A program made the translations under genes and the position numbers. A stretch of DNA of 64,000 nucleotides from Chitinophaga sp. S165 (GTDB taxonomy: Bacteria; Bacteroidota; Bacteroidia; Chitinophagales; Chitinophagaceae), in assembly GCF_003182155.1 (NCBI RefSeq), contig NZ_QGTG01000001.1, positions 850,390 through 914,389 on the forward strand, given 5' to 3'. The notes under the pieces are model-generated. The model was not told where the DNA came from, did not search any database, and saw nothing but the letters and a program-made list of their open reading frames with translations. Positions 1-7,971 of this stretch are shown here, piece after piece; within the stretch, counting starts at the first letter, position 1, and each line of letters opens with the position of its first letter.

Positions 1-404
1 ATAAGCGAATCAGCGGTAGGCGCCGTGGAATTATTCCCCGGAGGGGGTACTTTTTTAATAACAAAATTCTTTCCCTCCAGAGAGTATACTACCTGCTGGT
101 TGCGGAGGCACAGATCTAGCACTTCCTGAACAGAAGCGTCTTTCACGCGAAAAGTGACTGGCAGTGTATTGGAAAGCACCTTTTCCGAATAAACGATAGA
201 TACGCCGGTCTGGGTAATGATCTCGGTAAAGACATCCCGTAGTGGCATGTTCCTGGCGTTTAAGGTAACTTTCTGGGAATATCCGGCTGCACTCACGTGC
301 AGGATGGTCGCCAGCAGCAGAAACGTGGTCAATTTCATAACCAGGCAAATTTTGGTTGATAGCCCGCACGTGGAGCGGGCCTGTACATAACAGTCGAATT
401 GCAT
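1..404 (-). CDS. SusC-like TonB-dependent receptor, N-terminal part
   Basis: This is the first part of an outer-membrane TonB-dependent importer of the SusC/RagA group; the rest lies beyond base 1. From the ATG at 404 the protein opens MQFDCYVQARSTCGL, followed by a second Met at 338 and a hydrophobic export signal (TFLLLATILHVSAAG). A full STN (secretin/TonB N-terminal) domain follows, with motifs such as LNARNMPLRDVF and TGVSIVYSEKVL, then a Pro-rich linker. STN domains let a TonB receptor signal to a FecR-type anti-sigma factor, which fits the fecR gene (ends 527) and sigma gene (ends 1734) just upstream on the same strand. The long start at 404 is preferred because this extended N terminus is common in Chitinophaga SusC proteins; 338 is possible. 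The carbohydrate or peptide substrate cannot be read from this part. Confidence 0.88.
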   Translation of the reverse strand, partial: MQFDCYVQARSTCGLSTKICLVMKLTTFLLLATILHVSAAGYSQKVTLNARNMPLRDVFTEIITQTGVSIVYSEKVLSNTLPVTFRVKDASVQEVLDLCLRNQQVVYSLEGKNFVIKKVPPPGNNSTAPTADSL

Positions 405-526
405 ACTTTTGCAGTGTTTGGTAGTACTTAAATGGTCTTACAGCGATTATTGAGGATACCAGATAACCACCGGGGATGTTGCGAGCATCTCCGGTTTATT
501 TGATTGTCCTCCTGGTTGATATTAAA

Positions 527-1678
527 CTATGGTAATACGATTACCTTTCTCCCTTCGATCCTGAAATGATTATAACCATTCCCTTCCAGTAAGGCCAGTA
601 TATCGGCCAACTGCAGGTCCCTTCCTATACCGCCGCCATACAATTCCATTCCGGGGCTGGCCTTGTAAACAATGTCTACATCGTACCAGCGGGCTACTTC
701 CCTTAAAATGGCGGGTAAATCCATGTTATTAAATACAAACAATCCGTTCTTCCATGCGGTCACTTTTCTGATGTCTGCTGTCCTGACTGTAAGTTGATGG
801 TCTTCATTATTCATTACCGCCTGTTGGCCCGGGCGTAATAATTGTGCTGCGCTGCCTTCCTTCACCTGAATGCTGCCTGTCAGTAACGTGGTGTTAATGG
901 TATTTTCATCTCTATACGCCATAATGTCGAATCCGGTACCCAGTACCTGTACCTCCATATTACGCACCTTCACTTTAAATGGCTGCCGGGCATTGGCTGC
1001 CACCTCAAAGTATCCCTGCCCTTCCAGTTCCACCACTCTTTCCTTCTCTGTGAAGGCAGTTGGGTAACGCAACATGGTGGCTGAATTGAGCCATACTTTA
1101 GTGCCATCGGGTAATACGAGCCTGAACTGTCCGCCCCTGGGCGTTGTAAGCTTATTATAGTGAATACTGCCGTCTGCCGGCTGACTGGCATAAGACAGCT
1201 GTCCGTTGTGCTGCTGAATAGCCATATTCCCCTGCCTGATCACCTGTTTACCTGCACTGTCCAGCGTTACCACAGTACCGTCTGCCAGCGTCAATTCTGC
1301 TTTATTTCCGCCAGGTACGATCACTGCCGGAGCAGCCTGTTCTGCTAATACCGGCCGCTTTGCCGTATGCCTGCGCTGTGCCATCCAGAAAGCAACACCT
1401 ACCAGCAGGGCGAATGAGGCAGCCACTGCCATCCTTCTGAAGTTGAATACTTTTGTCCGGGGTTGTTCTACTGGCCTGATCTGCTGATAAACCTGTTCAT
1501 AATCAATATCCGGGGCGGGGTGTTCTCCATGCCAGACGTCTTCCAGTAAATGGTCCAGTGTTTCAGGATCATCTCCCCGGCCAATAGCAGCGAAAAGCTC
1601 ATCCAGCTCTTCCCGGCTGCATGATTTATCTACATAACGTGCTAACAGATAAGCAATTCTTTGTTGATGGTCAGGCAT
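527..1678 (-). CDS. FecR-family anti-sigma factor (DUF4974)
   Basis: A 383-residue inner-membrane anti-sigma factor that would hold the sigma factor encoded just upstream and release it when the receptor downstream is loaded. Visible parts, in order: a short helical cytoplasmic region (residues 1-75) for sigma binding; one membrane segment near 82-100 (VAASFALLVGVAFWMA); a periplasmic linker; the FecR domain around 165-280, with the family signatures TPRGGQFRLVLPDG, VWLNSATMLRYP and GYFEVA; and a C-terminal DUF4974 module that ends in a short beta hairpin (HFRIEGRKVIVLP) of the kind that contacts STN domains. The length is normal for Bacteroidota FecR proteins. It lies 55 bases after the sigma gene and 122 bases before the receptor, so the three form one regulatory and transport unit. 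Family knowledge supplies the mechanism; the target system is inferred from position. Confidence 0.93.
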   Translation of the reverse strand: MPDHQQRIAYLLARYVDKSCSREELDELFAAIGRGDDPETLDHLLEDVWHGEHPAPDIDYEQVYQQIRPVEQPRTKVFNFRRMAVAASFALLVGVAFWMAQRRHTAKRPVLAEQAAPAVIVPGGNKAELTLADGTVVTLDSAGKQVIRQGNMAIQQHNGQLSYASQPADGSIHYNKLTTPRGGQFRLVLPDGTKVWLNSATMLRYPTAFTEKERVVELEGQGYFEVAANARQPFKVKVRNMEVQVLGTGFDIMAYRDENTINTTLLTGSIQVKEGSAAQLLRPGQQAVMNNEDHQLTVRTADIRKVTAWKNGLFVFNNMDLPAILREVARWYDVDIVYKASPGMELYGGGIGRDLQLADILALLEGNGYNHFRIEGRKVIVLP

Positions 1679-1733
1679 ATACTTATAAAGACGGATGTGA
1701 AAGAAAAAAGGACCGTGGATTCCGAAAAAAAAT

Positions 1734-2315
1734 TCAAGGGGTGGTCAGTATGAACAGCAGTAATAACAATTCGGAGTGCCGGGATAGGAACTGACGCAGG
1801 AATCGCAGTGTTTCTACCTGTACATTTTTGACCCTGCTCTTTGACAATTGCAGCTGATTGGCGATAGCTGCATGGTCCAGTCCCTCCTGCCGGCTTAACC
1901 GGAAAATGGTACGTTGCTGTTCCGTGAGGCGGGACAGGGCGGTATTGATCAGTTGCTGGCTTTCCCTGGCATCCAGTTGGAGATCGAGCGCATCGGCCAC
2001 ATTGGAGATATTCGACCATATATGATCGACCAGCTTTTGCTGTTGTGCGATCTTCCGGAGGTGGTCCAGGGTCTTATTTCTGGCGATGATAAAGATGTAG
2101 TTACCGGGGTTTACGATCGGGGGTAGCTGGTCACGGTTGGTCCAGAGTTTCAGAAAGGTTTCCTGCAGAATGTCTTCGGCATCGACGGCAGAATGAGTGA
2201 GATGGAACACAAAAGCGGCCACCTGCCTGCTATGACGGTTATATAGCTCCCTAAAGGCGCTTTCATCGCCCTTTTTCATTCGCTGTAACAGGTCGGTATC
2301 GGTATCTTGCTGCAT
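1734..2315 (-). CDS. ECF RNA polymerase sigma-70 factor
   Basis: A 193-residue extracytoplasmic-function sigma factor with the two usual modules. Region 2 (residues about 20-90) shows ELYNRHSRQVAAFVFH and AEDILQETFLKLW. Region 4 (about 115-175) shows LTEQQRTIFRLSRQEGL and a helix-turn-helix ending SKSRVKNVQ. It belongs to the Bacteroidota group paired with FecR/DUF4974 proteins, and its FecR gene begins 55 bases downstream. The C terminus carries an unusual hydrophobic tail (LLLLLFILTTP) beyond region 4, which is also common in this group. It probably directs transcription of the receptor operon that runs off the left edge. The promoter upstream of 2315 is not clear; only a weak TAGCTTG-like element is visible on the minus strand near 2360. 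Confidence 0.93.
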   Translation of the reverse strand: MQQDTDTDLLQRMKKGDESAFRELYNRHSRQVAAFVFHLTHSAVDAEDILQETFLKLWTNRDQLPPIVNPGNYIFIIARNKTLDHLRKIAQQQKLVDHIWSNISNVADALDLQLDARESQQLINTALSRLTEQQRTIFRLSRQEGLDHAAIANQLQLSKSRVKNVQVETLRFLRQFLSRHSELLLLLFILTTP

Positions 2316-2473
2316 GCGTAAACCCGCTGTTTCCTTTGGCTGCTTAAAATGTTCTCAAGCTAAAAATACAAAAAAACTGTGCTTCTCGATCCAATATTGC
2401 ATGCCTATTATTTATTATGCAGAGGGGTCTGTCAATATGTGTGTTCGTAGGATATCATTACCATAATAAAATT

Positions 2474-2508
2474 AAAAGCCGCCCCAAACTGAATTGAGAC
2501 GACTTTCT
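2474..2508 (-). terminator. Rho-independent terminator with G-U pairs
   Basis: On the minus strand the RNA pairs AAAGUCGUCUCAA (from 2506) with UUGGGGCGGCUUU (to 2475) around a short loop. The mismatches seen on the plus strand become G-U pairs on the minus strand, so the element acts in that direction. It sits about 150 bases after the stop of the thioredoxin-fold gene (2654) and ahead of the sigma gene. Confidence 0.6.
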
Positions 2509-2540
2509 TATTGGACTTTAATCAACCCCTAAGTTTGGAG

Positions 2541-2634
2541 TGAACAGACCGGAACCGCTGCTACAGGGTTGTTGTTCATCACCCCTTATTATTGCCGCAA
2601 AATGAAAAGCAACGATTCCGGTACAGATTGTTCA
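2541..2634 (-). other. structured RNA element in 3' leader/trailer region
   Basis: Two arms, 2548-2562 and 2608-2622, form a 15-pair helix without mismatch when read as minus-strand RNA (ACCGGAAUCGUUGCU with AGCAGCGGUUCCGGU, two of the pairs G-U). They are flanked by a second possible pair, UGAACA (2629-2634) with UGUUCA (2541-2546). An inner AGGG/CCCU pair is also possible. Because the mismatches are removed only on the minus strand, the structure is probably made by the transcript leaving the gene that stops at 2654. It precedes the terminator at 2474-2508. It could be a 3' stabilising structure, a small RNA, or a leader for the sigma operon. No known RNA family was recognised. Confidence 0.45.
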
Positions 2635-2653
2635 CTGTTATATTAATCAATCA

Positions 2654-3790
2654 CTACTTCCCCATCAAACTATTCAGCTTTTCTTCCAGCAGTTTACCTT
2701 TCAGGTTTCTGGCGATGATCTTTCCTGTTTCATCTATCAGTACATTCTGAGGCACCGCAGAGATCCTGTACAACTGTGCGATCTCGTTCTTCATGAATTT
2801 CATATCAGATACATTGTAGCCCGTCAGCTTATCTTCGCTGACAGCCTTGTTCCAATATTCCCTGCGCGCTTCAAGGCCTACATTTATTACCGCCAGCTTT
2901 TTATTGTCGTAAGCCTTTACGATCTGTTTCAATTCCTGGTTCTCAATTCTGGAAGCGGAGTTCCAGCTGCCCCAGAAATTCAGTAATACAAACTTTCCTT
3001 TGAATGAAGAGAGCACTACTTTGTTACCATCCTGATCTTTCTGTGAGAAATCAGGTGCTTCAGTACCTACAGCTGCCTGTTTTGATTCAGTCAGTTTCTT
3101 CAGAAATGCTTTACCCTGTACTGTTTTCTTGGTTTTTTCACTTAATATCTTGTACAAGGGCTCTACGTCAACGTGATCAATGAAAGCTCCTGCATATTCA
3201 TCAAGGATATCGATACAGATGTACATTTCCGGGTATGTCTGAATGAACTCCTTCATCTTATCTTTTCTCTCATCCATAGCAGCACGGAAGCGCTCCATAT
3301 AATCCCTTTTCGCTGCGAGTCCCTGTGTGCTTACGTCAGAGAACATTGTATTGGAAGATTCTTTGGTCAATGCCTCGATCTTCGCATTTACGTCAGCCAT
3401 GTACTTCAGATATCCTGCGTAATCGTCCTGCGATTTACAACCGTTCGCTTCAAAGTTCGCGATATCTTCATCAGAAGTCAGCCACATGCTGGCGCCTGGT
3501 TCAACATAAATATGTGCAACGTTTCTGCTGGTAAAAAAATTCACTGGTTCACCATTCTTGCTAACCATCAACAGTGCGTTCACCGGATATGGTGCTTCCT
3601 GTACGATTTTGAAAGTGCCATTTTCTATATCTGCTGAGTCATATACCATATCACCATCTACCGAATAGCCTATATAAACTTTCGCCGGAGCTGGCAGTTT
3701 CCCGAGTTGCCCTCTGATATAGAAGGTTGTTTGCGCAAACATTGGCAGAGAGATCAAACACGCCGCGAGAAACATCAAAATTCTGTTCAT
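2654..3790 (-). CDS. TlpA/AhpC-like thioredoxin-fold protein lacking the CxxC pair (DUF4369)
   Basis: A 378-residue exported protein: signal peptide (residues 1-20, ending MFAQ), an N-terminal DUF4369-type beta domain (about 21-115, with FYIRGQLG and VYDSADIENGTF), a helical middle part, and a C-terminal thioredoxin fold (about 240-378, opening VGTEAPDFSQKDQDG). In active relatives the redox motif is WxSWCxPC; here residues 272-281 read FWGSWNSASR, so both cysteines are gone while the fold, the cis-proline region (AVPQNVLID) and the length are kept. The reaction is therefore unlikely to be disulfide exchange; a binding or scaffolding role in the periplasm is inferred. It is followed by the structured RNA and terminator at 2474-2634, so it seems to be a single-gene transcript. 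Similar redox-dead paralogues are known in Bacteroidota. Confidence 0.85.
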   Translation of the reverse strand: MNRILMFLAACLISLPMFAQTTFYIRGQLGKLPAPAKVYIGYSVDGDMVYDSADIENGTFKIVQEAPYPVNALLMVSKNGEPVNFFTSRNVAHIYVEPGASMWLTSDEDIANFEANGCKSQDDYAGYLKYMADVNAKIEALTKESSNTMFSDVSTQGLAAKRDYMERFRAAMDERKDKMKEFIQTYPEMYICIDILDEYAGAFIDHVDVEPLYKILSEKTKKTVQGKAFLKKLTESKQAAVGTEAPDFSQKDQDGNKVVLSSFKGKFVLLNFWGSWNSASRIENQELKQIVKAYDNKKLAVINVGLEARREYWNKAVSEDKLTGYNVSDMKFMKNEIAQLYRISAVPQNVLIDETGKIIARNLKGKLLEEKLNSLMGK

Positions 3791-4239
3791 CTGTTATATC
3801 CTTTATAAAATCCTATTTGAAATGTTGGCGATAATCAAAAAGACAAATGCGCATTATCAATTAAATTATTCGTTTCCTATATGACAACAATTATTACCCG
3901 TTAGGCGTACAAGCGTTAAAAAAAAATTTAAAGTATTTATTATTTCCCCTGTGAATTGAGATCCCGGACCGGAGGGAAATTTATGCCCTGCATGCAGCAT
4001 AACTACTTTTGTTTCTGCCATTTAAAGCACCGGCGGGGATAAAAATACCGTATGGAGCGCCGCTAGCCCTATTTTGCCCGATACGACTGATAATCAGTTA
4101 CTAAATAAAAATAATTGCGTATTGGCGTGGCCGTGAAAAAAAAAATTTTATCCCCATACGCAATAAAAAGCCAACATATATATAATAATTTGTTAAATTG
4201 TCTACCGGATTAAGAAAATTCTGTCAACAACTAAGGCCT
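3791..4239. other. intergenic region with an inverted repeat
   Basis: This divergent region lies between the thioredoxin-fold gene (minus) and the small secreted protein (plus). The only clear structure is an inverted repeat, ATTGCGTATTGG at 4114-4125 against CCCATACGCAAT at 4153-4164, with 11 of 12 bases matching and an A-rich spacer. It could be an operator or a hairpin in the leader of the 4240 gene. Elsewhere the region is A/T-rich and no gene was seen. Confidence 0.4.
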
Positions 4240-4611
4240 ATGAACAAGAGAGTACTCTACCTATTATTTTTTATTTTCGCTAGCACCTTTACTTCCACGT
4301 TCGGAAACCGAATAGACTCAAAAGTTGCTAAAGCAGCTTTTACTGAGATCGGATACCAGAAAGACGCTGAGTATTATTATACTTTTTACATAGTCCTTTC
4401 TAAAGAACAGACAACGTCAATTGCATATATCCAGGTACAAAGCAATGCTACCGGCCAGGTATTGAAGCTGGACAGCTTCAAAGGTGATGTGACTTTCTGG
4501 AAGGCTAATATGTTCACTATAAAGGACGAGGCCAGTGTTTCCTTTTATGACGGAGATAAACTGGTGTCAAAGAAGTTAAAAGGTGTGATTGACGGTGGCA
4601 TGAAAATGTAA
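4240..4611 (+). CDS. small secreted protein, unknown function
   Basis: A 123-residue protein with a clear signal peptide (MNKRVLYLLFFIFASTFTSTFG) and a mature part of about 100 residues predicted to be mostly beta strand (YYYTFYIVLSKEQTTSIAYIQVQ). The reading frame is open back to 4198, but the ATG at 4240 is chosen because the signal peptide starts there. No family was recognised and no cysteine pair or catalytic motif is visible. It stands alone between a divergent gene and a strong terminator at 4634-4677. Export to the periplasm or outside is inferred from the signal peptide only. Confidence 0.7.
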   Translation: MNKRVLYLLFFIFASTFTSTFGNRIDSKVAKAAFTEIGYQKDAEYYYTFYIVLSKEQTTSIAYIQVQSNATGQVLKLDSFKGDVTFWKANMFTIKDEASVSFYDGDKLVSKKLKGVIDGGMKM

Positions 4612-4633
4612 ATTGAATAAGTTAAATCATACT

Positions 4634-4677
4634 AAAAGCCCTGACAACTGTTTCAGAATACAGTTTTCAGGGCTTTT
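4634..4677. terminator. bidirectional Rho-independent terminator
   Basis: AAAAGCCCTGACAACTG pairs with CAGTTTTCAGGGCTTTT across a short loop, with A and T runs on both sides. It lies between the plus-strand gene ending at 4611 and the minus-strand KAP operon ending at 4717, so it serves both converging transcripts. Confidence 0.85.
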
Positions 4678-4716
4678 ACTTTTAATGATCGTTCCGTTGT
4701 AATGCCCAAAAACTCC

Positions 4717-5577
4717 TCAGGCAAACGAGTCTCTGTTTAGAGAAAAAAGATATCCCATCAACGATTCCCCATTATCCGGTAGCCCTCTGTTCCTCAAACG
4801 GGGACCAAAATAATCTTTGAAGTGCTGTAAACTTTCCATTGCATCTTTTAAATCTTTAAAATCCCTGTCGGACAGAAGATTCCGGCTTTCGAGCATTAAT
4901 AGGACCACCACCAGTGTCCTTGCCGAATTCTTATTTATTAAATTCTTTAAACTCAAGAACTGGTATTGGAAACGTATTTTGTTAGAAAGCCGTTTTATCT
5001 TTCTTGGATTTCCTAAAACTTCTATCTCATCCCGATAGGTATTGAACACTCTTTTCAATTCTTCCGGATCTTTGTCCAGCACCATGTCGTGAGGAATGTA
5101 TGGCAATGTCTTCCACGCTATCCAAAATAAAAATAAAATCACGGACAGGATCGCAGCGGTTACACTACTGGTCAGGAAAGAATCCCTGCTGTGCTTTTTT
5201 ACAGCAGCTTCCATATCTGAATCATTAATAACATGTGCTGGTATATAGTTACTTCTTAGAGAGCTGTCGTGTCTGGGGGCGACACCAATGGGACTTCCAC
5301 CCCCGGAAGATTGTAACCTGACTGAATCCCCATCATTTTGTCGTGCGTAGCTGACGGGGCTATTTAATCCCTCTGGTACATCTACCAATTTGACGAACAT
5401 TGTATCTCTTATCTTTACATCCGTTTTGGACTCCTGAAAATTACCCAGGGAACGAAATATTGTATAAGAAGTATATGCCCCTGCCAGCGTAAAAACAACC
5501 GACAAAAATGCACCATTAAATTTAAGTGCCTGTTGCAGATATTCTCCGATTATTTTTAAACCCTCATTAATTTTCAT
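4717..5577 (-). CDS. membrane protein with KAP NTPase sensor-2/C-terminal region
   Basis: A 286-residue protein with two predicted membrane segments (about 22-42 and 133-157), an outer loop of about 90 residues between them, and a cytoplasmic C-terminal half. At residues 188-200 it has LGNPRKIKRLSNK, followed by helices rich in L, which resembles the conserved helical region after the NTPase core of KAP proteins (N-P-R, then K-R and a leucine-rich helix). The preceding gene encodes a KAP core that stops before this region and overlaps this gene by 11 bases, so the two proteins probably join into one functional ATPase. The outer loop is rich in S, G, N and D and has no recognised domain. Family assignment of the C-terminal half is inference from motif and position; the protein could also be an unrelated partner. 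Confidence 0.65.
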   Translation of the reverse strand: MKINEGLKIIGEYLQQALKFNGAFLSVVFTLAGAYTSYTIFRSLGNFQESKTDVKIRDTMFVKLVDVPEGLNSPVSYARQNDGDSVRLQSSGGGSPIGVAPRHDSSLRSNYIPAHVINDSDMEAAVKKHSRDSFLTSSVTAAILSVILFLFWIAWKTLPYIPHDMVLDKDPEELKRVFNTYRDEIEVLGNPRKIKRLSNKIRFQYQFLSLKNLINKNSARTLVVVLLMLESRNLLSDRDFKDLKDAMESLQHFKDYFGPRLRNRGLPDNGESLMGYLFSLNRDSFA

Positions 5578-7246
5578 ACAACTTTCTTAATTTTTCCTTG
5601 TTACTGCTATCAAATGGAACGGGAACGATCAGCTGTACCATTTTTTCAACATATAAGGCGCCTAGTGTCTCTGCCGGCATATTAGCATCATTAACCTTCT
5701 TCAATTGCACGCCTACATTTCTTGTAACTTCAGCGGTATACATCCCTAAGACGAATATTATATTCGGGCTTTTTAATTTTGAGCCGGGAGGTTTTGATGC
5801 AACATCACTAATAAAATTAATTGCTTCAATCAGTTCCAGTATCTTGTCGCCGCTAATTCTATCAAGATCATCTACAAAAACAACCAGCCGCGTACCTTTT
5901 TCTCCCGCCTCCATAATCTCCCAAAACTCTTTCTTGAACTTGCTTCTACTACCCGGCTCCATCTTCTCCGCTTCCAATACGAAATTGTTTCTTGGTAACA
6001 ATTCGAAAAATGCGGACAGTCCTGCGGGCATAAATTGTTTATTCAGAAAGAAAATACTAAATATGATCAGCACTCCGGCTCCTATAGGAGTCAGGGTATG
6101 AAAACCGAACCCGCCTTTACTATCGAACGAGAAAATATGTTTCAGGCTAGTGCAATACTCATATATAACCGAAGATCGTTCTTCACTGATGCCCAACGAC
6201 TTTACAATGAGCAGTAAAACAAAAGGAACCACGATCGCAATAGAAAAACCAAAAATGAACTTCTTTAGTACTGATAGTTGCAGGAAACGGATATACGCCA
6301 GCTTCATTCGAAAAAAAGAAAAGAAGCCATAATCATATCTTTGTTCATAACAACCTACAATATTCAGTAAAAAGGAACTTAGTAAATTCGTTTCTCCCTG
6401 CACATGCCAAGCATTAAACCAGGTCGTAAGGAACCGTCGTCTCATTTTTTTATCCCCTTCCAATTTTTCTTTGATCCTGTTCATCATAGAACTTTTTCCA
6501 CTGCCCCAGGTACCACTAATTACCATTGTAAGCGGCAGCTCTAGTTCAGTATTTCTCATTACTCTAACGATACATTCTTCAAGCGAATGAAAGCCTAACA
6601 GATCTTCATCCTCTGTACCCACAGGCTTCTCCGACTTTGTTTGCAATGCGTTCTCCTCCCTGCTGGAATCGACTAGCTCCAGAATCTTTTTCTTATCATT
6701 GGCCGTCCGATAAAACACATAAACAAGAACCGATATCATCATTGTAAGCACCACACAGTTCATGAGCTGCATAAGAACAGTACCTTTGAGTGCTACTTTA
6801 TTTAAAAGTGGATGTAACTGAAATCGTCCGTTAGCGTATTTCATCAAATAGTTCTTCCCATAGTTTTCTACGATGGCATAGGCAGGCTTCCCGTTTTGTA
6901 ATGTCAAAATCTTAATTTCTTTTGCATCTGCGATAGTGTCATAGACAGGAACAAGGTTATCAACTGCAAACGTATCAGATGGATAATCATTCAATACCTC
7001 TATTTTTTGATACAAGGGTCCGGCGTCGCCTCCATAGGAATATATGCTAAGTGAATCTATGATTTTCTTCGTACCGATAATATTGAAAAGATCTTTGACT
7101 TGACCTTTACCGCTCACATATCGCATCTCACCCGAATAAGAGATGTACCATCCATTATTAATTTCACTATAAATAACCTGTTGACAATAGCCAGTAATTG
7201 ATTTGCCAACGAAAAGGAAGATTAGCAATATTATTACCTTTTTCAT
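5567..7246 (-). CDS. KAP-family P-loop NTPase with outer N-terminal domain
   Basis: A 559-residue membrane ATPase. Order of parts: signal peptide or signal anchor (1-22), an outer beta-rich domain (about 23-155), a membrane segment (160-180), a cytoplasmic linker, then the KAP NTPase. Walker A is GTWGSGKSS (245-253), the KAP motif WFNAWHVQGETNL is at 276-288, a membrane hairpin is inserted (about 328-350 and 386-402), and Walker B is LVVFVDDLDRI (454-464). The core ends soon after the YVEKMVQLIVPVPF motif, earlier than in one-piece KAP proteins; the missing C-terminal part appears to be in the next gene, which it overlaps by 11 bases. It also overlaps the upstream gene by 4 bases (ATGA). KAP proteins of known context work at membranes, some in phage exclusion (PifA); the role here is unknown. 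Placing a sensor-like outer domain before the NTPase is unusual. Confidence 0.82.
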   Translation of the reverse strand: MKKVIILLIFLFVGKSITGYCQQVIYSEINNGWYISYSGEMRYVSGKGQVKDLFNIIGTKKIIDSLSIYSYGGDAGPLYQKIEVLNDYPSDTFAVDNLVPVYDTIADAKEIKILTLQNGKPAYAIVENYGKNYLMKYANGRFQLHPLLNKVALKGTVLMQLMNCVVLTMMISVLVYVFYRTANDKKKILELVDSSREENALQTKSEKPVGTEDEDLLGFHSLEECIVRVMRNTELELPLTMVISGTWGSGKSSMMNRIKEKLEGDKKMRRRFLTTWFNAWHVQGETNLLSSFLLNIVGCYEQRYDYGFFSFFRMKLAYIRFLQLSVLKKFIFGFSIAIVVPFVLLLIVKSLGISEERSSVIYEYCTSLKHIFSFDSKGGFGFHTLTPIGAGVLIIFSIFFLNKQFMPAGLSAFFELLPRNNFVLEAEKMEPGSRSKFKKEFWEIMEAGEKGTRLVVFVDDLDRISGDKILELIEAINFISDVASKPPGSKLKSPNIIFVLGMYTAEVTRNVGVQLKKVNDANMPAETLGALYVEKMVQLIVPVPFDSSNKEKLRKLYEN

Positions 7247-7971
7247 CGTGGTGTTGGTTGACGTTTAGGTGCAGCAGAATCGACGGATGCTGGAATCATT
7301 CCAAATAAGAATTCATCAAGATACTTCTCAAAAAGGAATCTATGATCTATCTGAAACTTAACTCTATGATCCAGGGATATAGCCATTGAGGCTATTGTAT
7401 CACCGGTATTATATACATGCTGGTCCCGAACGTTATTGATATCAATACCAACAATAAAGGGGAACCGCCCGTATAAATAGATACTGTCGGTGTTGGGAAC
7501 TATTGCTACCCCGGTCACTTCTCTCGACGCCAATGGAGGTCTTTCTCCTCCGTCTGCAAAATTATCAGAAGACGCTAGTTTTACTCTGACACGACCGTTC
7601 TTCTCTACGACAAATAAGTTTTTTTTCCGGGTAAACCCTATAAATACCGGAGAATCTCTAACCGGCCAACCGGCATTAATCGGCTTAAAATACTGGCCGG
7701 AATCTTCACTGAGATAAATAGTACGTTTATTATCCCACAGTCCTGAAACAACAACCAGATTGCCTGCCGAAGCCATATTGTCTTCCAGTCTGACATCTAG
7801 TATAGGGGCTTTTGATTTCACCTCCACCAACACTGAATAAATTACCACCATTACACTCAGAATAAGGAATAGGAGAAATGCTATCCGGAGTCGATGCCGG
7901 GTCCCATTATAATTACGGATAACTGAAGCGATTGATCCTCTGTTATCAGAAGATTGTGGTGAATGCTGCAT
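7243..7971 (-). CDS. single-pass membrane protein with outer beta domain, first gene of KAP operon
   Basis: A 242-residue protein: a cytoplasmic N-terminal stretch (1-27), one membrane segment (about 28-50), then an outer beta-rich domain of about 190 residues. Residues near 85-95 read YLSEDSGQYF, close to the Asp-box (S-x-D-x-G-x-x-W/F) of sialidase/BNR beta-propellers, and the strand pattern (GFTRKKNLFVVEKNGRV, DSIYLYGRFPF) fits part of a propeller, though it is too short for a complete one. The tail is Pro-rich (SAAPKRQPTPR). It starts the operon and shares an ATGA overlap with the KAP NTPase gene, so the two are translated together. A ligand-binding or assembly role for the outer domain is inference. 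No promoter of the TAnnTTTG type is obvious upstream. Confidence 0.7.
   Translation of the reverse strand: MQHSPQSSDNRGSIASVIRNYNGTRHRLRIAFLLFLILSVMVVIYSVLVEVKSKAPILDVRLEDNMASAGNLVVVSGLWDNKRTIYLSEDSGQYFKPINAGWPVRDSPVFIGFTRKKNLFVVEKNGRVRVKLASSDNFADGGERPPLASREVTGVAIVPNTDSIYLYGRFPFIVGIDINNVRDQHVYNTGDTIASMAISLDHRVKFQIDHRFLFEKYLDEFLFGMIPASVDSAAPKRQPTPR

Noticed and set aside
55..369. 104-residue minus-strand frame over the receptor start
   Set aside because: It is a shadow in another frame; the real receptor reads from 404 with a signal peptide and STN domain.
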